Of a stretch of 64,000 nucleotides of DNA, positions 1 through 11,956 are shown piece by piece. The stretch covers positions 28,496,366-28,560,365 of the forward strand of contig OZ024795.1 of NCBI GenBank assembly GCA_964017045.1, written 5' to 3'. Each line of letters begins with the position of its first letter. Within the stretch, counting starts at the first letter, position 1. The notes under the pieces are model-generated. The model ran no database searches and was not told the DNA's origin. It saw nothing but the letters and a program-made list of their open reading frames with translations. The position numbers were made by a program, and so were the translations under genes. This DNA comes from Omphiscola glabra (lineage: Eukaryota > Mollusca > Gastropoda > Lymnaeidae).

Positions 1-540
1 CCACGGCTCCACAACGTGAGACAATCGCCCAGGTTAAACCAAAGACATTGTGATACGATAGCCCACACAGTCATCTGCCCACCTCCTTGAAGGAACATCT
101 GCCCACCTCGTGAAAGGAACATCTACGTTTTTCCTGGGGACTGTGAATAATAATCTCAAAGCCCTACTGTGGAGTGATATCATAAACCTTCATGTCAGAC
201 CAGGGTCTTTGTTTTTTTGGGGGGGGGGGTTTTGGTTGTTTTTTTGTAACATGCGGATATAATCATTTGGATTAGCTCATCCGTGTGTTAGACGTGAAAT
301 GACCGGCCGCTCAACGTGTTGGATGTCGTTCCGTGTTTGAGATAACAGAGACATTGCGGGTGAGTTGGTTTTTCCTCTAGGGAAATGTTTGTGGTTCTCG
401 TTTGCGTTTGTGACATAGTCGTCTGGTAAATTTTAACTCATTTTTCCCCCCCTATCCTTGAGTTATCCTTACAAATGATACAATGTCGTCGGTCGCCGAA
501 AAAGCGCTTTTTGTTGGTTAAAGGATTAGTGAATGTTGGT
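1..540. other. Non-repetitive stretch, nothing recognised
   Basis: No coding frame, only a G10 run at about 219. A donor-like GCGG|GTGAGT lies at about 359 with no supporting context. Confidence 0.4.
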
Positions 541-703
541 AGCATCTAAGCATCTAAGCATCTAAGCATCTAAGCATCTAAGCATCTAAGCATCTAAGCA
601 TCTAAGCATCTAAGCATCTAAGCATCTAAGCATCTAAGCATCTAAGCATCTAAGCATCTAAGCATCTAAGCATCTAAGCATCTAAGCATCTAAGCATCTA
701 AGC
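541..703. repeat. 8-bp array (AGCATCTA)n
   Basis: About 20 essentially perfect copies, so recently expanded or actively homogenised. Confidence 0.97.
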
Positions 704-1179
704 GCAATAATTGGGTTTTGTTTTACATCTGTCTTCATAAGCTGAATCAAAAATTTTTGAAGAGCTGTTAATTGATATATAAACTACGATTTTGTTTCAC
801 TACATTGGCTGACGTCATTCAAACCTCTTGCTTTCTCAAGTATGTTAAGTTATTTCATGAATGTGCATGTCCTTTCATTAGAACAGTCTGTATCAGTGCC
901 TTGCAGACAGCGTGCCTTCCAGCAGGCTGGCAAAATTTGTACGGCAGTGATTCTTTGCAGAAATAAGTTTCTAGCAAATGTCAAATCTGAATCAAGAACC
1001 AAATGATCCGAAGGGCAAAGGTTCGATTACGGAAAATGTGTTCTTATTCGTAGCTTGATAGATACGGCTGGCCTGGGCCCAATCAGCGGTTACTTATCGG
1101 CGGGGAATGGCCCTGTAGGATTTCGTAAACTTTTCGAGAAACCTAAATTCAGGGTTCATCTGAATTAAGCATGATTTAT
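704..1179. other. Non-repetitive stretch
   Basis: Contains one perfect TGACGTCA at 810-817 and a 64-codon frame without recognisable features. Confidence 0.4.
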
Positions 1180-1334
1180 AAATAAGTTAGATTAGGTCAT
1201 GTAGCATGGCGGCATTAGTGTAAATAAGTTAGATTAGTTCATGTGGCATTAGTGTAAATAAGGTAGATTAGGTCAATGGCATTAGTGTAATTAAGTTACA
1301 TTAGGTCATGTGTCATGGTGGCATTAGTGTTTAT
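1180..1334. repeat. Imperfect ~40 bp array
   Basis: Four diverged units around AAGTTAGATTAGGTCATG and GGCATTAGTGT. Confidence 0.8.
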
Positions 1335-2363
1335 AATATTAGGTTGTTTTTTTTTAAAAAGGTCTTGATTTCAAAACAGGTGAGCAACCTTTCATCTTGA
1401 GTGCATGTTTAATCATTGTTTTGAATTGGACTACAAGTACATTTCTGTGTTTAAAAGTGTAACTTTGACCAAGAAAGGACTGTATATGGAAATACCTAAT
1501 GGAATCTTATAGGTGACCAATACAAATAATATTCTCAACTTACAACCTTTTGAGCTATTTTAGCATTGCAAATGTTCAACGTCTTCAAACTCAAATCTAT
1601 TGGCTCCAGCGCAATAATACATTCGGAGAATCGTGAAAATCGGTCCATTAAACTATTTTTTACTGAAGATTGCAACATGTGTCCCCATAAAATTATTATG
1701 TCATTGTTGGGTCGCTGCCGTGTGCATTCATGATCAAGTATTTCACTTCAATAGGACCAGCTGCTTGCCATACAAAAAAAATGATAAGAATAAACCTCAA
1801 AAGTAAAGTGTGCTAACCCTACTCCTAAAATCACACCGAAAGCCTCAAATATATGCTATTCCTTAGCATAAGCCTCATGGAAAGAATTGAATATTTTGAG
1901 AGCTGGTATCAAACTGGTTGTCGATTCGAGAGTTGATAACAGACTAGATCCCAAATGGAGAGTTTGATACCAAAATAGATGCCCACATAGTGAGCATATT
2001 ATGAAAATCTCCATCTCGTCTCCCTTTGTCTTGGTCAGAATTCGATGATCCACACCCAACCCCCCCCCCCCTTCTACCCTCCCCCAAACCTCCCAGCAGG
2101 CACGTGCTTAATTATAGGACTCACTAGCAGGAATTACATCAACAGCGTCATCTCTCCAGGACTAAAACACAGTTTTAGCGCTCTTTGGACTCTCGCCAGC
2201 AACCGTAATATTCTTTATTTATTATTTCGGACTGTGAGTCTCTGTTTTAAAGCCAATAGTTTGACCAGTGACCCAGTTTATAGGTTATTTAGTCATGTTT
2301 CTAAATAATATGTCTAATAGCATAAGAATCAGAAGGAATGTTTGAGTGAATAAGTTCATTTTT
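1335..2363. other. AT-rich non-repetitive stretch
   Basis: No gene recognised. A C-run lies at about 2,061. Short frames of 67 and 87 codons look random. Confidence 0.4.
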
Positions 2364-2595
2364 ATAATCCTTGCATGTTATCTCTGTATATAATTTTTTT
2401 TGTTGCATTTTATCTCTTCTGTATCAATAATCCTTGACTGTTATCTCGTTCATATTAAAAATCCTTGCCTATAATCTTTTTAATATACAAATCCTTGCCT
2501 GTTATCTCTTTTATATCAAAAATCCTTGCCTATACTCTTTTTAATTTAAAAATCCTTGAACGTTTCTCTTTTGTATAAAAGAAATCCTTGCATGA
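2364..2595. repeat. Imperfect ~36 bp array
   Basis: About six AT-rich units each starting AATCCTTGCCTGTTATCTC, with indels. Confidence 0.75.
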
Positions 2596-2675
2596 AATTT
2601 TATTTAAAAGAACTGTCAGATATCAAAATGGTTCACGTTTTTTCCAAATTTAAAGAACCGTTACATTATATATAT

Positions 2676-2820
2676 CAATAGATACCGGCCATTGATTACC
2701 TTTTCAATAAATAACGGCTAGTGATTACCTTTTTAATAAATATCGATAATTTATTACCTTTTCCATAAATACCGGATTGGTTTAGTTTTACATAAATACG
2801 GTCATTGATTGTCTTTACAA
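2676..2820. repeat. Imperfect ~32 bp array
   Basis: Five units around AATAAATACCGGCCATTGAT and TTACCTTTT. Confidence 0.75.
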
Positions 2821-2842
2821 TAAGTAATTAATTAACTTAAAA

Positions 2843-3132
2843 ATACCATACTTATGAGACCGACGATACTATACTCATGAGCCGACGATACTATACTCAT
2901 GAGCCGACGATACTATACTCATGAGCCGACGATACTATACTCATGAGCCGACGATACCATACTCATGAGCCGACTATACCATATTCGTGAATTGACGATA
3001 CCATACTCATGAGTCGACGATAACATATTCATAAGCCGACGACACATACTCATGAGTCGACGATACCATACTCATGAGTCGACGATACCATACTCATGAG
3101 TCGACGATACCATACTCAAGAGCCGACGATAC
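2843..3132. repeat. 22-bp array, CTCATGAGCCGACGATAC
   Basis: About 13 units. Each carries the palindrome CTCATGAG; a sub-type replaces GCCGAC with GTCGAC, giving a second palindrome. Confidence 0.93.
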
Positions 3133-3330
3133 GTTACAGAAGACCTGTGACGTGTCATTCGTCTTTCCGCCTTAACCATTTATTGATGTGTATTTTGTTA
3201 GAACACGGTATGAGACAGCCTGATTAACAACATATATTATCCATATGATATTACACCTGTGTAATCCTAAAACATATTTCATTAATGTTTTGTTTTCTTG
3301 TCGGATATTTTCCTTTTTAAATTCACTTTT

Positions 3331-3459
3331 CTTGTTATTAGGTCTTGTTATTATGTCTTGTTATTATGTCTTGTTATTATGTCTTGTTATTATGTCTTGT
3401 TATTATGTCTTGTTATCATGTCTTGTTACCATGTCTTGTTATTACTTCTTGTTCCCATG
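3331..3459. repeat. 13-bp array (TTATTATGTCTTG)n
   Basis: About nine units, the 3' ones diverged. Confidence 0.93.
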
Positions 3460-3673
3460 TCCCGTTGAAGTGGCCCAGAATATCTTCGCTACAAAACAGA
3501 GTAAATACATAATGCCAAGGCTGAGATTTAGTGCTCGGGAGAGTTGTCTATCGATTTCTTTAAAAAAGATTGAACAGCATTTCACAATCCTAAATACTAG
3601 CCACTGAGGACCTGACAGCGGTCACTTGTGTACTGACCGGGTTGGCGTAAGGCAACTCCTATAAATACACATG

Positions 3674-3764
3674 CGCAGAGTATTGGGTACAAGACACTTT
3701 CTATTGTACATAACGCTATCGCAGAGAGTATTGGGTACAGGAAACTTTCTACTGTACATAACTC
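3674..3764. repeat. Two-copy ~48 bp direct repeat
   Basis: Both copies contain GTATTGGGTACA and CTGTACATAAC-type ends. Confidence 0.8.
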
Positions 3765-3957
3765 AGCTCTTATGGCCACATGTTAACCTCCGGCCTAATT
3801 TTCACTGTCAGCGCCTCTAAGCAGTGACTGGTGTCAGTGTCATAAATCTAAAGAAACAAAAGCGGCGTATTGAGTTTCACATAACCCCTCTGTCGCGTAG
3901 GATTTTCTAGATTTGCTTGGTAAAAATTCCAAAATAAATAAAATTCTTCGCGTCTTA

Positions 3958-4111
3958 TCAATATTTTCCACATGACCATCTGCGAGAATATTGTAAGATG
4001 TTTATCCATATTTTCCACAAGACCATCTGCGAGAATTGTAAGATGTTTATCCATATTTTCCACATTACCATTTGCGAGAACTGTAAGATGTTTATCCATA
4101 TTTTCCACATA
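3958..4111. repeat. ~45 bp array
   Basis: About 3.4 units with GTAAGATGTTTATCCATATT and CCATCTGCGAGAA. Confidence 0.88.
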
Positions 4112-4179
4112 ATAAAATTCGAATTATGTTTTTAAAGTCTTATAATAACATAAAATAAATTAACAGTCGATGGTGGGAA

Positions 4180-4465
4180 AGGGTTGGCATGTGAAGTTGT
4201 GATGTATGAAGGGGTTGGTATGTGAAGTTGTGATGTATGAAGGGATTGGTATGTGAAGTTGTGATGTATGAAGGGGTTAGCATGTGAAGTTGTGATGTAT
4301 GAAGGTGTTGGCATGTGAAGTTGTGATGTATGAAGGGGTTGGCATGTGAAGTTGTGATGTATGAAGGGGTTGGTATGTGAAGTTGTGATGTATGAAGGGG
4401 TTGGTATGTGAAGTTGTGATGTATGAAGGTGTTGGCATGTGAAGTTGTGATGCATGAAGGAGGTT
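4180..4465. repeat. 31-bp array, GTGAAGTTGTGATGTATGAA
   Basis: About nine units, lightly diverged. The 31-bp period is not a multiple of three, and the unit lacks stops on the minus strand, producing a spurious 154-codon frame. Confidence 0.95.
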
Positions 4466-4595
4466 GTATTTGAAGTGTTATTATATGGAGGTATTGGAAG
4501 GGGGCGATATGTGAAGGGGCGGTGTATGTAGGGGGAATATGATGGGATGGTATACGAAAGGTTAAATGGAGGGGTTAGAAAGTGGTGGTATATCA

Positions 4596-4687
4596 AGGGG
4601 TGGTGTATGAAGGGTTGTTGTATGAAAGGGTGTTGTATGAAAGGGTGTTGTATGAAAGGGTGTTGTATGAAGGGGTGTTGTATGAAA
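4596..4687. repeat. 15-bp array (GGGTGTTGTATGAAA)n
   Basis: About six units. The TGTATGAA core is shared with the 31-bp array just upstream, so one may have seeded the other. Confidence 0.92.
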
Positions 4688-4939
4688 ATAGAAATATTGC
4701 ATTATTGGCTCCAAGTGTTCTATGAATACAATGGCAAGCGGAATTATTGGTTATAAATAGTATCAAGGGAGGCAATCCAAACAAAATGAAAGCTACTGCA
4801 CTTGTGTGAATAATTGATTTGATGGTCCAACTATTGTTTGCCATACAAGCAACATATTGATTTCAATGTTTAAGATCTTTATTTCCGATATGGCTGCATC
4901 TCCTCTCGAAAACTAATTCCAACTGTTAGAGGATCGTTT

Positions 4940-5098
4940 GAGTACATTGGTGTAGGGTTAGTGAGTACATTTGTGTAGGGTAGGTGAGTACATTTGTGTA
5001 GGATAGGTCAATAAATTGATGTAAGATTGGTGAGTAAATTGATGTAATATTGGTTAGTACATCGGTGTAGGATTGGTGCAGAAATTGGTTTAGGATTC
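4940..5098. repeat. Imperfect ~23 bp array
   Basis: About seven units around GAGTACATTTGTGTAGGGT. Confidence 0.8.
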
Positions 5099-5126
5099 TT
5101 TTTTTTTCAGGAGGTAAGTGTAAGGG

Positions 5127-5343
5127 TATATGATCTCTGGGTGTTATATGATCTCTGGGTGTTATATGATCTCTGGGTGTTATATGATCTCTGGGTGTTA
5201 TATGATCTCTGGGTGTTAAGTGATCTCTTGGTTTTTATGATCTCTGGGTGATATATGATCTCTGGGTGTTATATGATCTCTGGGTGTTATATGATCTCTG
5301 GGTGTTATATGATCTCTGGGTGTTATATGATCTCTGGGTGTTA
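5127..5343. repeat. 18-bp array (TATATGATCTCTGGGTGT)n
   Basis: Twelve units, nearly perfect apart from two diverged copies at about 5,215-5,240. Confidence 0.96.
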
Positions 5344-5832
5344 TTTAAGAAGTAAAGAATTGCTAGGTTTAAAAAATGTGGTATAGATTTTCAAAAAGTT
5401 GCATACGTTAAAATTGTATGGTTATAGAAGGATTAAACCGGTTCAACCCCACCCACCCACCCATAATTCCAACATAAAGTATTATGCCACTCTTACAATC
5501 TGCCAATCATATGACGTCATAGGCTTGACCTTAACCTTTGTTATGTTTGCCTACCGTGACCTTAGTTTTAGCTTTGAGTCCAAGGGAGAACACTATATCT
5601 ATGATTTGTAGAAGATTGAGATAGACGAACAATATCAAGGAGAAGAATGACCCATAGGAACAATCTCAAATGGCACGGAGATAACATTGTACACACGTGG
5701 TGACTTTAGTAGAGGTACATCCTGGTAGCGAAGTCTTTTAAAAGATTAGCAATGGTCGATTGACATGTGATGACATTAAAACACAAGGTTAGAGGACAAA
5801 GTAAGAAACAAAAAGGACTTTAAGAGAATTGA
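5344..5832. other. Non-repetitive stretch with a CRE
   Basis: TGACGTCA at 5512-5519 followed by TGACCTT half sites. No gene. Confidence 0.35.
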
Positions 5833-6040
5833 ATCACCAAGAGAAATTAAGCACCAAGAGAAACTGAGGCGCCAGGATAAATTGAACTCCTAGAGAACAG
5901 GGGTGACAATAGCAATGGCGGGGCAGGATAAATTGAACTCCTAGAGAACAGGGGCGACAATAGCAATGGCGGGGCAGGATAAATTGAACGCCTAGAGAAC
6001 AGGGGCGCCAAGAGCAATGGCGTGCCAGGATAAATTGGTG
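5833..6040. repeat. 51-bp array preceded by a 17-bp array
   Basis: Three CACCAAGAGAAA-type short units lead into about 3.5 units of 51 bp containing GGGCAGGATAAATTGAAC and GCGACAATAGCAATGGCG. Confidence 0.9.
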
Positions 6041-6135
6041 CCATGTGGATACAAAAACTAAAATGTCAACATTGGAATAAAAAAAGCATACGGTATGATT
6101 TGATGAGACGTGGAACAATCTGAGACATAAACTTT

Positions 6136-6275
6136 TCTGGCCCCTACTGTGAACACACATCTCTCTGGCCCCTCTGAACATACATCAGTCTGGCCCCTAC
6201 TGTGAACACACATCTCTCTGGCCCCTACTGTGAACATATATTTATCTGGTTGCGTGGACATATATCTCTATGGCT
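6136..6275. repeat. Imperfect 27-30 bp array
   Basis: About five units around TCTGGCCCCTACTGTGAACA. Confidence 0.85.
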
Positions 6276-6311
6276 CCTATTATTATTCTTTCCAGTGACT
6301 AGATTGTTATC

Positions 6312-6696
6312 AATCAGACTTGTTACACGCAAGCAGAGTTTAACCAGACCTGTTACATGCAAGAAGAGTTTAACCAGACCTGTTACACGCATGCAGAGTT
6401 TAACCAGACCTGTTACACGCATGAAGAGTTTAACCAGACCTGTTACACGCATGCAGAGTTTAACCAGATCTGTTACACGCATGCAGAGTTTAACCAGACC
6501 TGTTACACGCATGCAGAGTTTAACCAGACCTGTTACACGCATGCAGAGTTTAACCAGACATGTTACACGCATGCAGAGTTTAACCAGACCTGTTACACGC
6601 ATGCAGAGTTTAACCAGACCTGTTACACGCATGCAGAGTTTAGCCAGACCTGTAACACGCATGCAGAGTTTAACCAGACCTGTTACACGCATGCAT
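6312..6696. repeat. 30-bp array, GCATGCAGAGTTTAACCAGA
   Basis: Thirteen units, very homogeneous, with GCATGC at the junctions. The period is a multiple of three and stop-free in several frames, giving overlapping spurious ORFs on both strands. Confidence 0.97.
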
Positions 6697-6857
6697 TCCC
6701 TCACCCTACCTGGAGCATCGAGACTTTTATTTCATTACTCCAATTTTTCGCTCCCCATTTTATTACAGCCCGAATTTTCATTTCAACTTAAATGTGTTGA
6801 TGTCCTCACGAAGTCTTTCTCTACATGTCTTCTTCAACGGCTACACCCTCTTACCCA

Positions 6858-7653
6858 TAATCTCTCATTCGCTCAACTCCACAGTCTCGCCCTCATTCAG
6901 CTCCCACAACTATCCCTCACTCACCTCCGTAAATATGTCCCCCACTCACCGCCCCCATTATCCCCCTCAATGAGCTCCCCCAATGTTTCGCTCACTAACC
7001 TCTCCCAAAATATCCCTAACTAATCTTTCCCTCCGCCCATTTCTCCCCATTCAGCTCTCGCAATATCTCCTTCACTCACCTCCTCCCAATATCCCAATAA
7101 CTCCTCACCCACCTGGCCAATATCTCACTCACTCAACTCCCACAATATCTACCTCACTCAGCACCTCCCAATATCTCTGTTACTCACCTCCCCCATATCT
7201 CCCTCATTCAACTCACAATATCTCCATCACCCATCTCCCCATAATATCCCCCCAATGTATAGCTTACCTCGCCCAATATCTCCCGCTCTCAAATCTTCCT
7301 AATATCTCCTTCACTCACATCATTCCGAAGATCTCCTTCACTCACCTCCCGCAATATCTCCCTTATCCACATCCCCTATTATCTCCCTCATTCAGATCTC
7401 ACAATATCTCCCTCACCCATCTCCCCACAATATATCCCCAATTATCTCCCTCACTCACCCCCAATATCTCTCTTACCCACATCCCCCAATATCTCCAATC
7501 ACCTCCTCCAATCTTACCCTCACTCACTTCCCCAAATCTCTCCCCCACTCACACCCACAATCTCTCCCTCACTCACACCCACAATCTCTCCCTCACTCGA
7601 ACCCACAATCTCTCCCTCACTCACCTCACGCGATCTCTCCCTCTCTCACCCCG
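6858..7653. repeat. Degenerate C/T-rich ~24-27 bp array
   Basis: About 30 diverged units around CAATATCTCCCTCACTCACC, becoming regular (CACCCACAATCTCTCCCTCA) near 7,545-7,610. Strong strand asymmetry: the + strand is almost without G. Confidence 0.85.
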
Positions 7654-7895
7654 CCTGTTTTTCAACACGCTAATTTCACGATCGATTCCTAGAGCTAACA
7701 GTACACGCCTGCCCACGCACAGGACAAAACAACAAGTGGGAGATGTCTGGGCACATATGATCTAACGCATATCTCTTTCACGTTGGAGATACCTCACTTT
7801 CATTTATTCGGATAATAATCTTTCAATGGGAAGCGTATGTTTTATACACTATTCTTATGAAGCTTAATTCTTCATTTCGCTATGTTCAATTGTTA

Positions 7896-8241
7896 TCTTC
7901 TCTCTCTCTCTTTCTCTCTCCCTATCACTCTCACTCTCTCTTTCCCTCTCTCTCTCTCACACTATCTCGCCCCTCTCTCTCACTCTCTTCCTCTCTCTTC
8001 CTCTCTCCCTCTCTTTCACTCTCTCTAGCTCTCTATCTCCCCCTCTCTCTCGCTCTATCTCTCGCTCTCTTTCTCTCTCCCTCTCTCTCCCCCTCTCTCT
8101 CCCCATCTCTCCCCCCTCTCTCTCTCTCACTCTCTTTCTCTCTCCCTCTCTCTATCTCTCTCGCTCTCTTTCTCTCTCCCTCTCTCTATCTCTCTCGCTC
8201 TCTTTCTCTTTCTCTCTCTCCCTCTCTCCCTCTCTCTCCCC

Positions 8242-8272
<31 letters not shown>

Positions 8273-8332
8273 CCTCTCTCTATCTCTCTCGCTCTTTCTC
8301 TCCCTCTCTCTCTCTTTCTCTTGTTCTCTTTT
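7896..8332. repeat. Pyrimidine microsatellite (CT-rich)
   Basis: (CT)n interrupted by CCC, TTT and TAT; about 437 bases almost pure pyrimidine on the + strand. Confidence 0.97.
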
Positions 8333-8419
8333 TACTCCTTATTATTTACTTTTTGACGTTGGCTCTTTAATAGAAGTGTTTGAGCTGCATGTCAATCTTT
8401 ACATCAAATTTATTTTTAT

Positions 8420-8592
8420 TTTGTCATCAAATGTCTTTCTATTATGTCATCAAATGTCTTTCTATTATGTCATCAAATGTCTTTCTATTATGTCATCAAA
8501 TGTCTTTCTATTATGTCATCAAATGTCTTTCTATTATGTCATCAAATGTCTTTCTATTATGTCATCAAATGTCTTTCTATTATGTCATCAAC
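8420..8592. repeat. 23-bp array, ATGTCTTTCTATTATGTCAT
   Basis: Seven to eight near-identical units. Confidence 0.95.
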
Positions 8593-8671
8593 AGCTTCCT
8601 ACTATTCAATGCACATTTTCAATATTTTCAAGTTAAGCATTGCGCAAATTATGAACTCTACCTCCAACCCC

Positions 8672-8825
8672 TTCAATCATATCTCTCAATCATAGCTCTC
8701 AATCATAGCTCTCAATCATAGCTCTCAATCATAGCTCTCAATCATAGCTCTCAATCATAGCTCTCAATCATAGCTCTCAATCATAGCTCTCAATCATAGC
8801 TCTCAATCATAGCTCTCAATCATAG
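8672..8825. repeat. 13-bp array (TCAATCATAGCTC)n
   Basis: About 12 perfect units. The unit equals the first 13 bases of the adjacent 53-bp repeat. Confidence 0.96.
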
Positions 8826-10062
8826 CTCTCAATCATAGATCAAAGACACAATCATCTGAGAACTCCAACTACTGTTCAGCCTCACTCATAGCTCAAAGAC
8901 ACATTCATCTCAGAACTCCAACTACTGTTCAGCCTCAATCATAGCTCAAAGACACATTCATCTCAGAACTCCAACTACTGTTCAGCCTCAATCATAGCTC
9001 AAAGACACAATCATCTCAGAACTCCAACTACTGTTCAGCCTCCATCAAGCTCAAAGACACAATCATCTCAGAACTCTAACTACTGTTCAGCCTCACTCAT
9101 AGCTCAAAGACACATTCATCTCAGAACTCCAACTACTGTTCAGCCTCACTCATAGCTCAAAGACACATTCATCTCAGAACTCCAACTACTGTTCAGCCTC
9201 ACTCATAGCTCAAAGACACATTCATCTCAGAACTCCAACTACTGTTCAGCCTCAATCATAGCTCAAAGACACAATCATCTCAGAACTCCAACTACTGTTC
9301 AGCCTCCATCAAGCTCAAAGACACAATCATCTCAGAACTCCAACTACTGTTCAGCCTCCATCAAGCTCAAAGACACATTTATCTCAGAACTCCAACTACT
9401 GTTCAGCCTCAATCATAGCTCAAAGACACATTTATCTCAGAACTCCAACTACTGTTCAGCCTCAATCATAGCTCAAAGACACAATCATCTGAGAATTCCA
9501 ACTACTGTTCAGCCTCAATCATATCTCAAAGACACAATCATCTCAGAACTCTAACTACTGTTCAGCCTCACTCATAGCTCAAAGACACATTCATCTCAGA
9601 ACTCCAACTACTGTTCAGCCTCAATCATAGCTCAAAGACACAATCATCTCAGAACTCTAACTACTGTTCAGCCTCACTCATAGCTCAAAGACACATTCAT
9701 CTCAGAACTCCAACTACTTTTCAGCCTCCATCAAGCTCAAAGACACATTTATCTCAGAACTCCAACTACTGTTCAGCCTCCATCAAGCTCAAAGACACAT
9801 TCATCTCAGAACTCCAACTACTGTTCAGCCTCCATCAAGCTCAAAGACACATTCATCTCAGAACTCCAACTACTGTTCAGCCTCCATCAAGCTCAAAGAC
9901 ACATTCATCTCAGAACTCCAACTACTGTTCAGCCTCCATCAAGCTTAAAGACACATTCATCTCAGAACTCCAACTACTGTTCAGCCTCCCTCAAGCTCAA
10001 AGACACATTCATCTCAGAACTCCAACTACTGTTCAGCCTCCATCGAGCTCAAAGACACATTC
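8826..10062. repeat. 52-53 bp minisatellite, 1.24 kb
   Basis: About 23 units containing CTCAAAGACACATTCATCTC and AACTCCAACTACTGTTCAGC. Units in the left half mostly begin TCAATCATAG or TCACTCATAG; those in the right half mostly begin TCCATCAAG, one base shorter. Confidence 0.97.
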
Positions 10063-10349
10063 CTTGGCTTTATTCCTGCTTATAACAATTCTGTTACAGA
10101 CTTAAAGGGAGGAAAGTTTTGGAAAATGTCGTGAGTGGTTGAAAATTTAAAACATAAATGAAACGACCTCTTTTTTTTTTTTTTTAAATCTCCGATCGCT
10201 CCACACACCGGAGCTACGCTAAGGTCTTGTTGTCTTTACTTATTCAAGAAACCCTTTTCAGTTAAAACGTTCACACATACACGACAGACGATGAAGGGAA
10301 ATCTATTTCATGTTTGATAATGATCTTAAGCTCTTCTGACATTAATATC

Positions 10350-10570
10350 AATGTTCAGTCTACAGTCATTCAACTTAAGCCCTAACTTGCTTTCAGTCAG
10401 CCTACAGTCATTCAACTCAAGCCCTAACTTGCATTCAGTCAGCCTATAGCCGCCTATCTTAAGCCCTAACTTGCTTTCAGTCAGCCTAATGCCGCCTATC
10501 TTAAGCCCTAACTTGCTTTCAGTCAGCCTATAGCCGTCTATCTTAAGCCCTAACTTGCTTTCAGTACGCG
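10350..10570. repeat. ~42 bp array
   Basis: About five units with AAGCCCTAACTTGCTTTCAG and AGCCTATAGCCGCC. Confidence 0.9.
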
Positions 10571-11245
10571 TCTAACTTCAAGCTCAACTTTTTTAAAATG
10601 ATTTTTTAAAACTTAATTAAGGAGCTTACTTAACCCACCCCCCCCCCCCCAACCTTTCCCGGGAACCTCAAAACCCACTATAACGATCAGGCAAGGAAAC
10701 AAACATTTCAACTGGTTCTTGCCATGCAATCTGCCCAACAGAATTTCATATTTTCTTTGCCTTTTATTGTTCATACCATTAGGATCAACGTCAGTGTCGT
10801 AATAAATTTACTCAATCACGGGGGCGCCATTATAACATAGGCGTCTCCAAAAATCTGGGGAAATCGCCATGTGGTCAAAAATGTTGTCAATGGAATTTTG
10901 GGCAAGGGTTCAATCCCCAGTCCAGCCATTTTTTTGTTATTTGCATTTTTATTTTTTATTTCACCATATTAATTTTGTTGTCTAAGCAAATTAAATGGGA
11001 GCAACTGCTTTCTTTCCCCCCACTCTCCTGTGTAGACGCTCTTGTGATATAGTATGGCCGTCTGCATGAACTCCGTCTTTCGCATTAAGGAATTGGAAGT
11101 TAGATAATTAAATGGCTGCACTGAGGTGGCATGGAATCGGGAAACATCTAAGTACTTTGGAGGTGTGCGAAGATTTCAACAATGAAAAGTGACCCTCCCG
11201 AATGATCCCTGATACTTCAAGTGTGATCCCTGAATTTTTATGTCT
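10571..11245. other. Non-repetitive stretch
   Basis: C-run at about 10,637 and the possible SINE relic noted separately; otherwise nothing. Confidence 0.4.
10861..10925 (+). ncRNA. Possible tRNA-derived SINE relic
   Basis: A B-box-like GGGTTCAATCCCC with partial T-arm pairing lies at about 10,907-10,918. An A-box-like TGTGGTCAAAAATG lies about 35 bases upstream. There is no acceptor stem, so it is not a functional tRNA gene. Confidence 0.25.
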
Positions 11246-11359
11246 GTGTGTGGACGTGGTCATAAAAACATTGTGTGTGGACGAGGTCATAAAAACATTG
11301 TGTGTGGACGAGGTCATAAAAACATTGTGTGTGGACGAGGTCATAAAAACATTGTGTGT
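11246..11359. repeat. 25-bp array, GTGTGGACGAGGTCATAAAA
   Basis: About 4.5 units, nearly perfect. Confidence 0.95.
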
Positions 11360-11507
11360 AACGAATGGTAAAGTCAAAACATGGCAGAACTTAGCTTGTA
11401 CTCAATATTTATTCAGTTAACTTTTCATTGTTAAAATCAACAATCGTCGAGACAACTCACGCTAAACCAACTACCCACTACCCACCCCCATAACCACCCC
11501 GACGGGG

Positions 11508-11620
11508 CATCCCATGCAACCCTGCCGCCCACCACACGACAGTCCTACTACCCTTCCCTCGACATGCCCACACCCATCCCATGCAACCCTGCCGCCCACC
11601 ACACGACAGTCCTACTACCC
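11508..11620. repeat. 46-bp direct duplication, period 67
   Basis: Two perfect copies (11508-11553 and 11575-11620) starting CATCCCATGCAACCCTGCCG, separated by 21 bases. Confidence 0.93.
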
Positions 11621-11956
11621 CTACCGCACCCACGCTCTCCACTAACATTGAGCAATGCGGTTGAAAGCCGTTGGTTGAGCAATAACCTTTCATCGTAAAA
11701 ACTAGTGATCCCATCTTTCCCCGTTAGCAATGCGTGGTGACCTAATTTTGTGCGTGAACGTCTGGATGTGCCTTTTTCGAACGCTGGCTCACTTTCGGAA
11801 TTAATTCATAGTTGTTCCGATAGAAACGTATGCGCGCATACAATTGCATAGAAACATAGAAACCTATGCACATATACAATTAGGGAATTTTCTTGGCTAT
11901 TAATAGTTTCTCCTAATTAAGCTGCGTTGACATTTTCGTAAGTGTCCACGCTCATT

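Noticed and set aside
541..703. Telomere-like repeat
   Set aside because: The unit AGCATCTA is not a known telomeric motif and the array is internal.
4132..4596. 154-codon His/Thr/Ser-rich minus frame
   Set aside because: Translation of the 31-bp array.
5101..5118. TTTTTTTTCAGGAGGTAAGT, an acceptor followed at once by a donor
   Set aside because: Would define a 3-base exon; more likely chance sequence next to an array.
6202..7765. Several frames of 144-273 codons
   Set aside because: Produced by the 30-bp and CT-rich arrays.
10861..10925. Functional tRNA gene
   Set aside because: B-box present but no acceptor stem and no anticodon arm.
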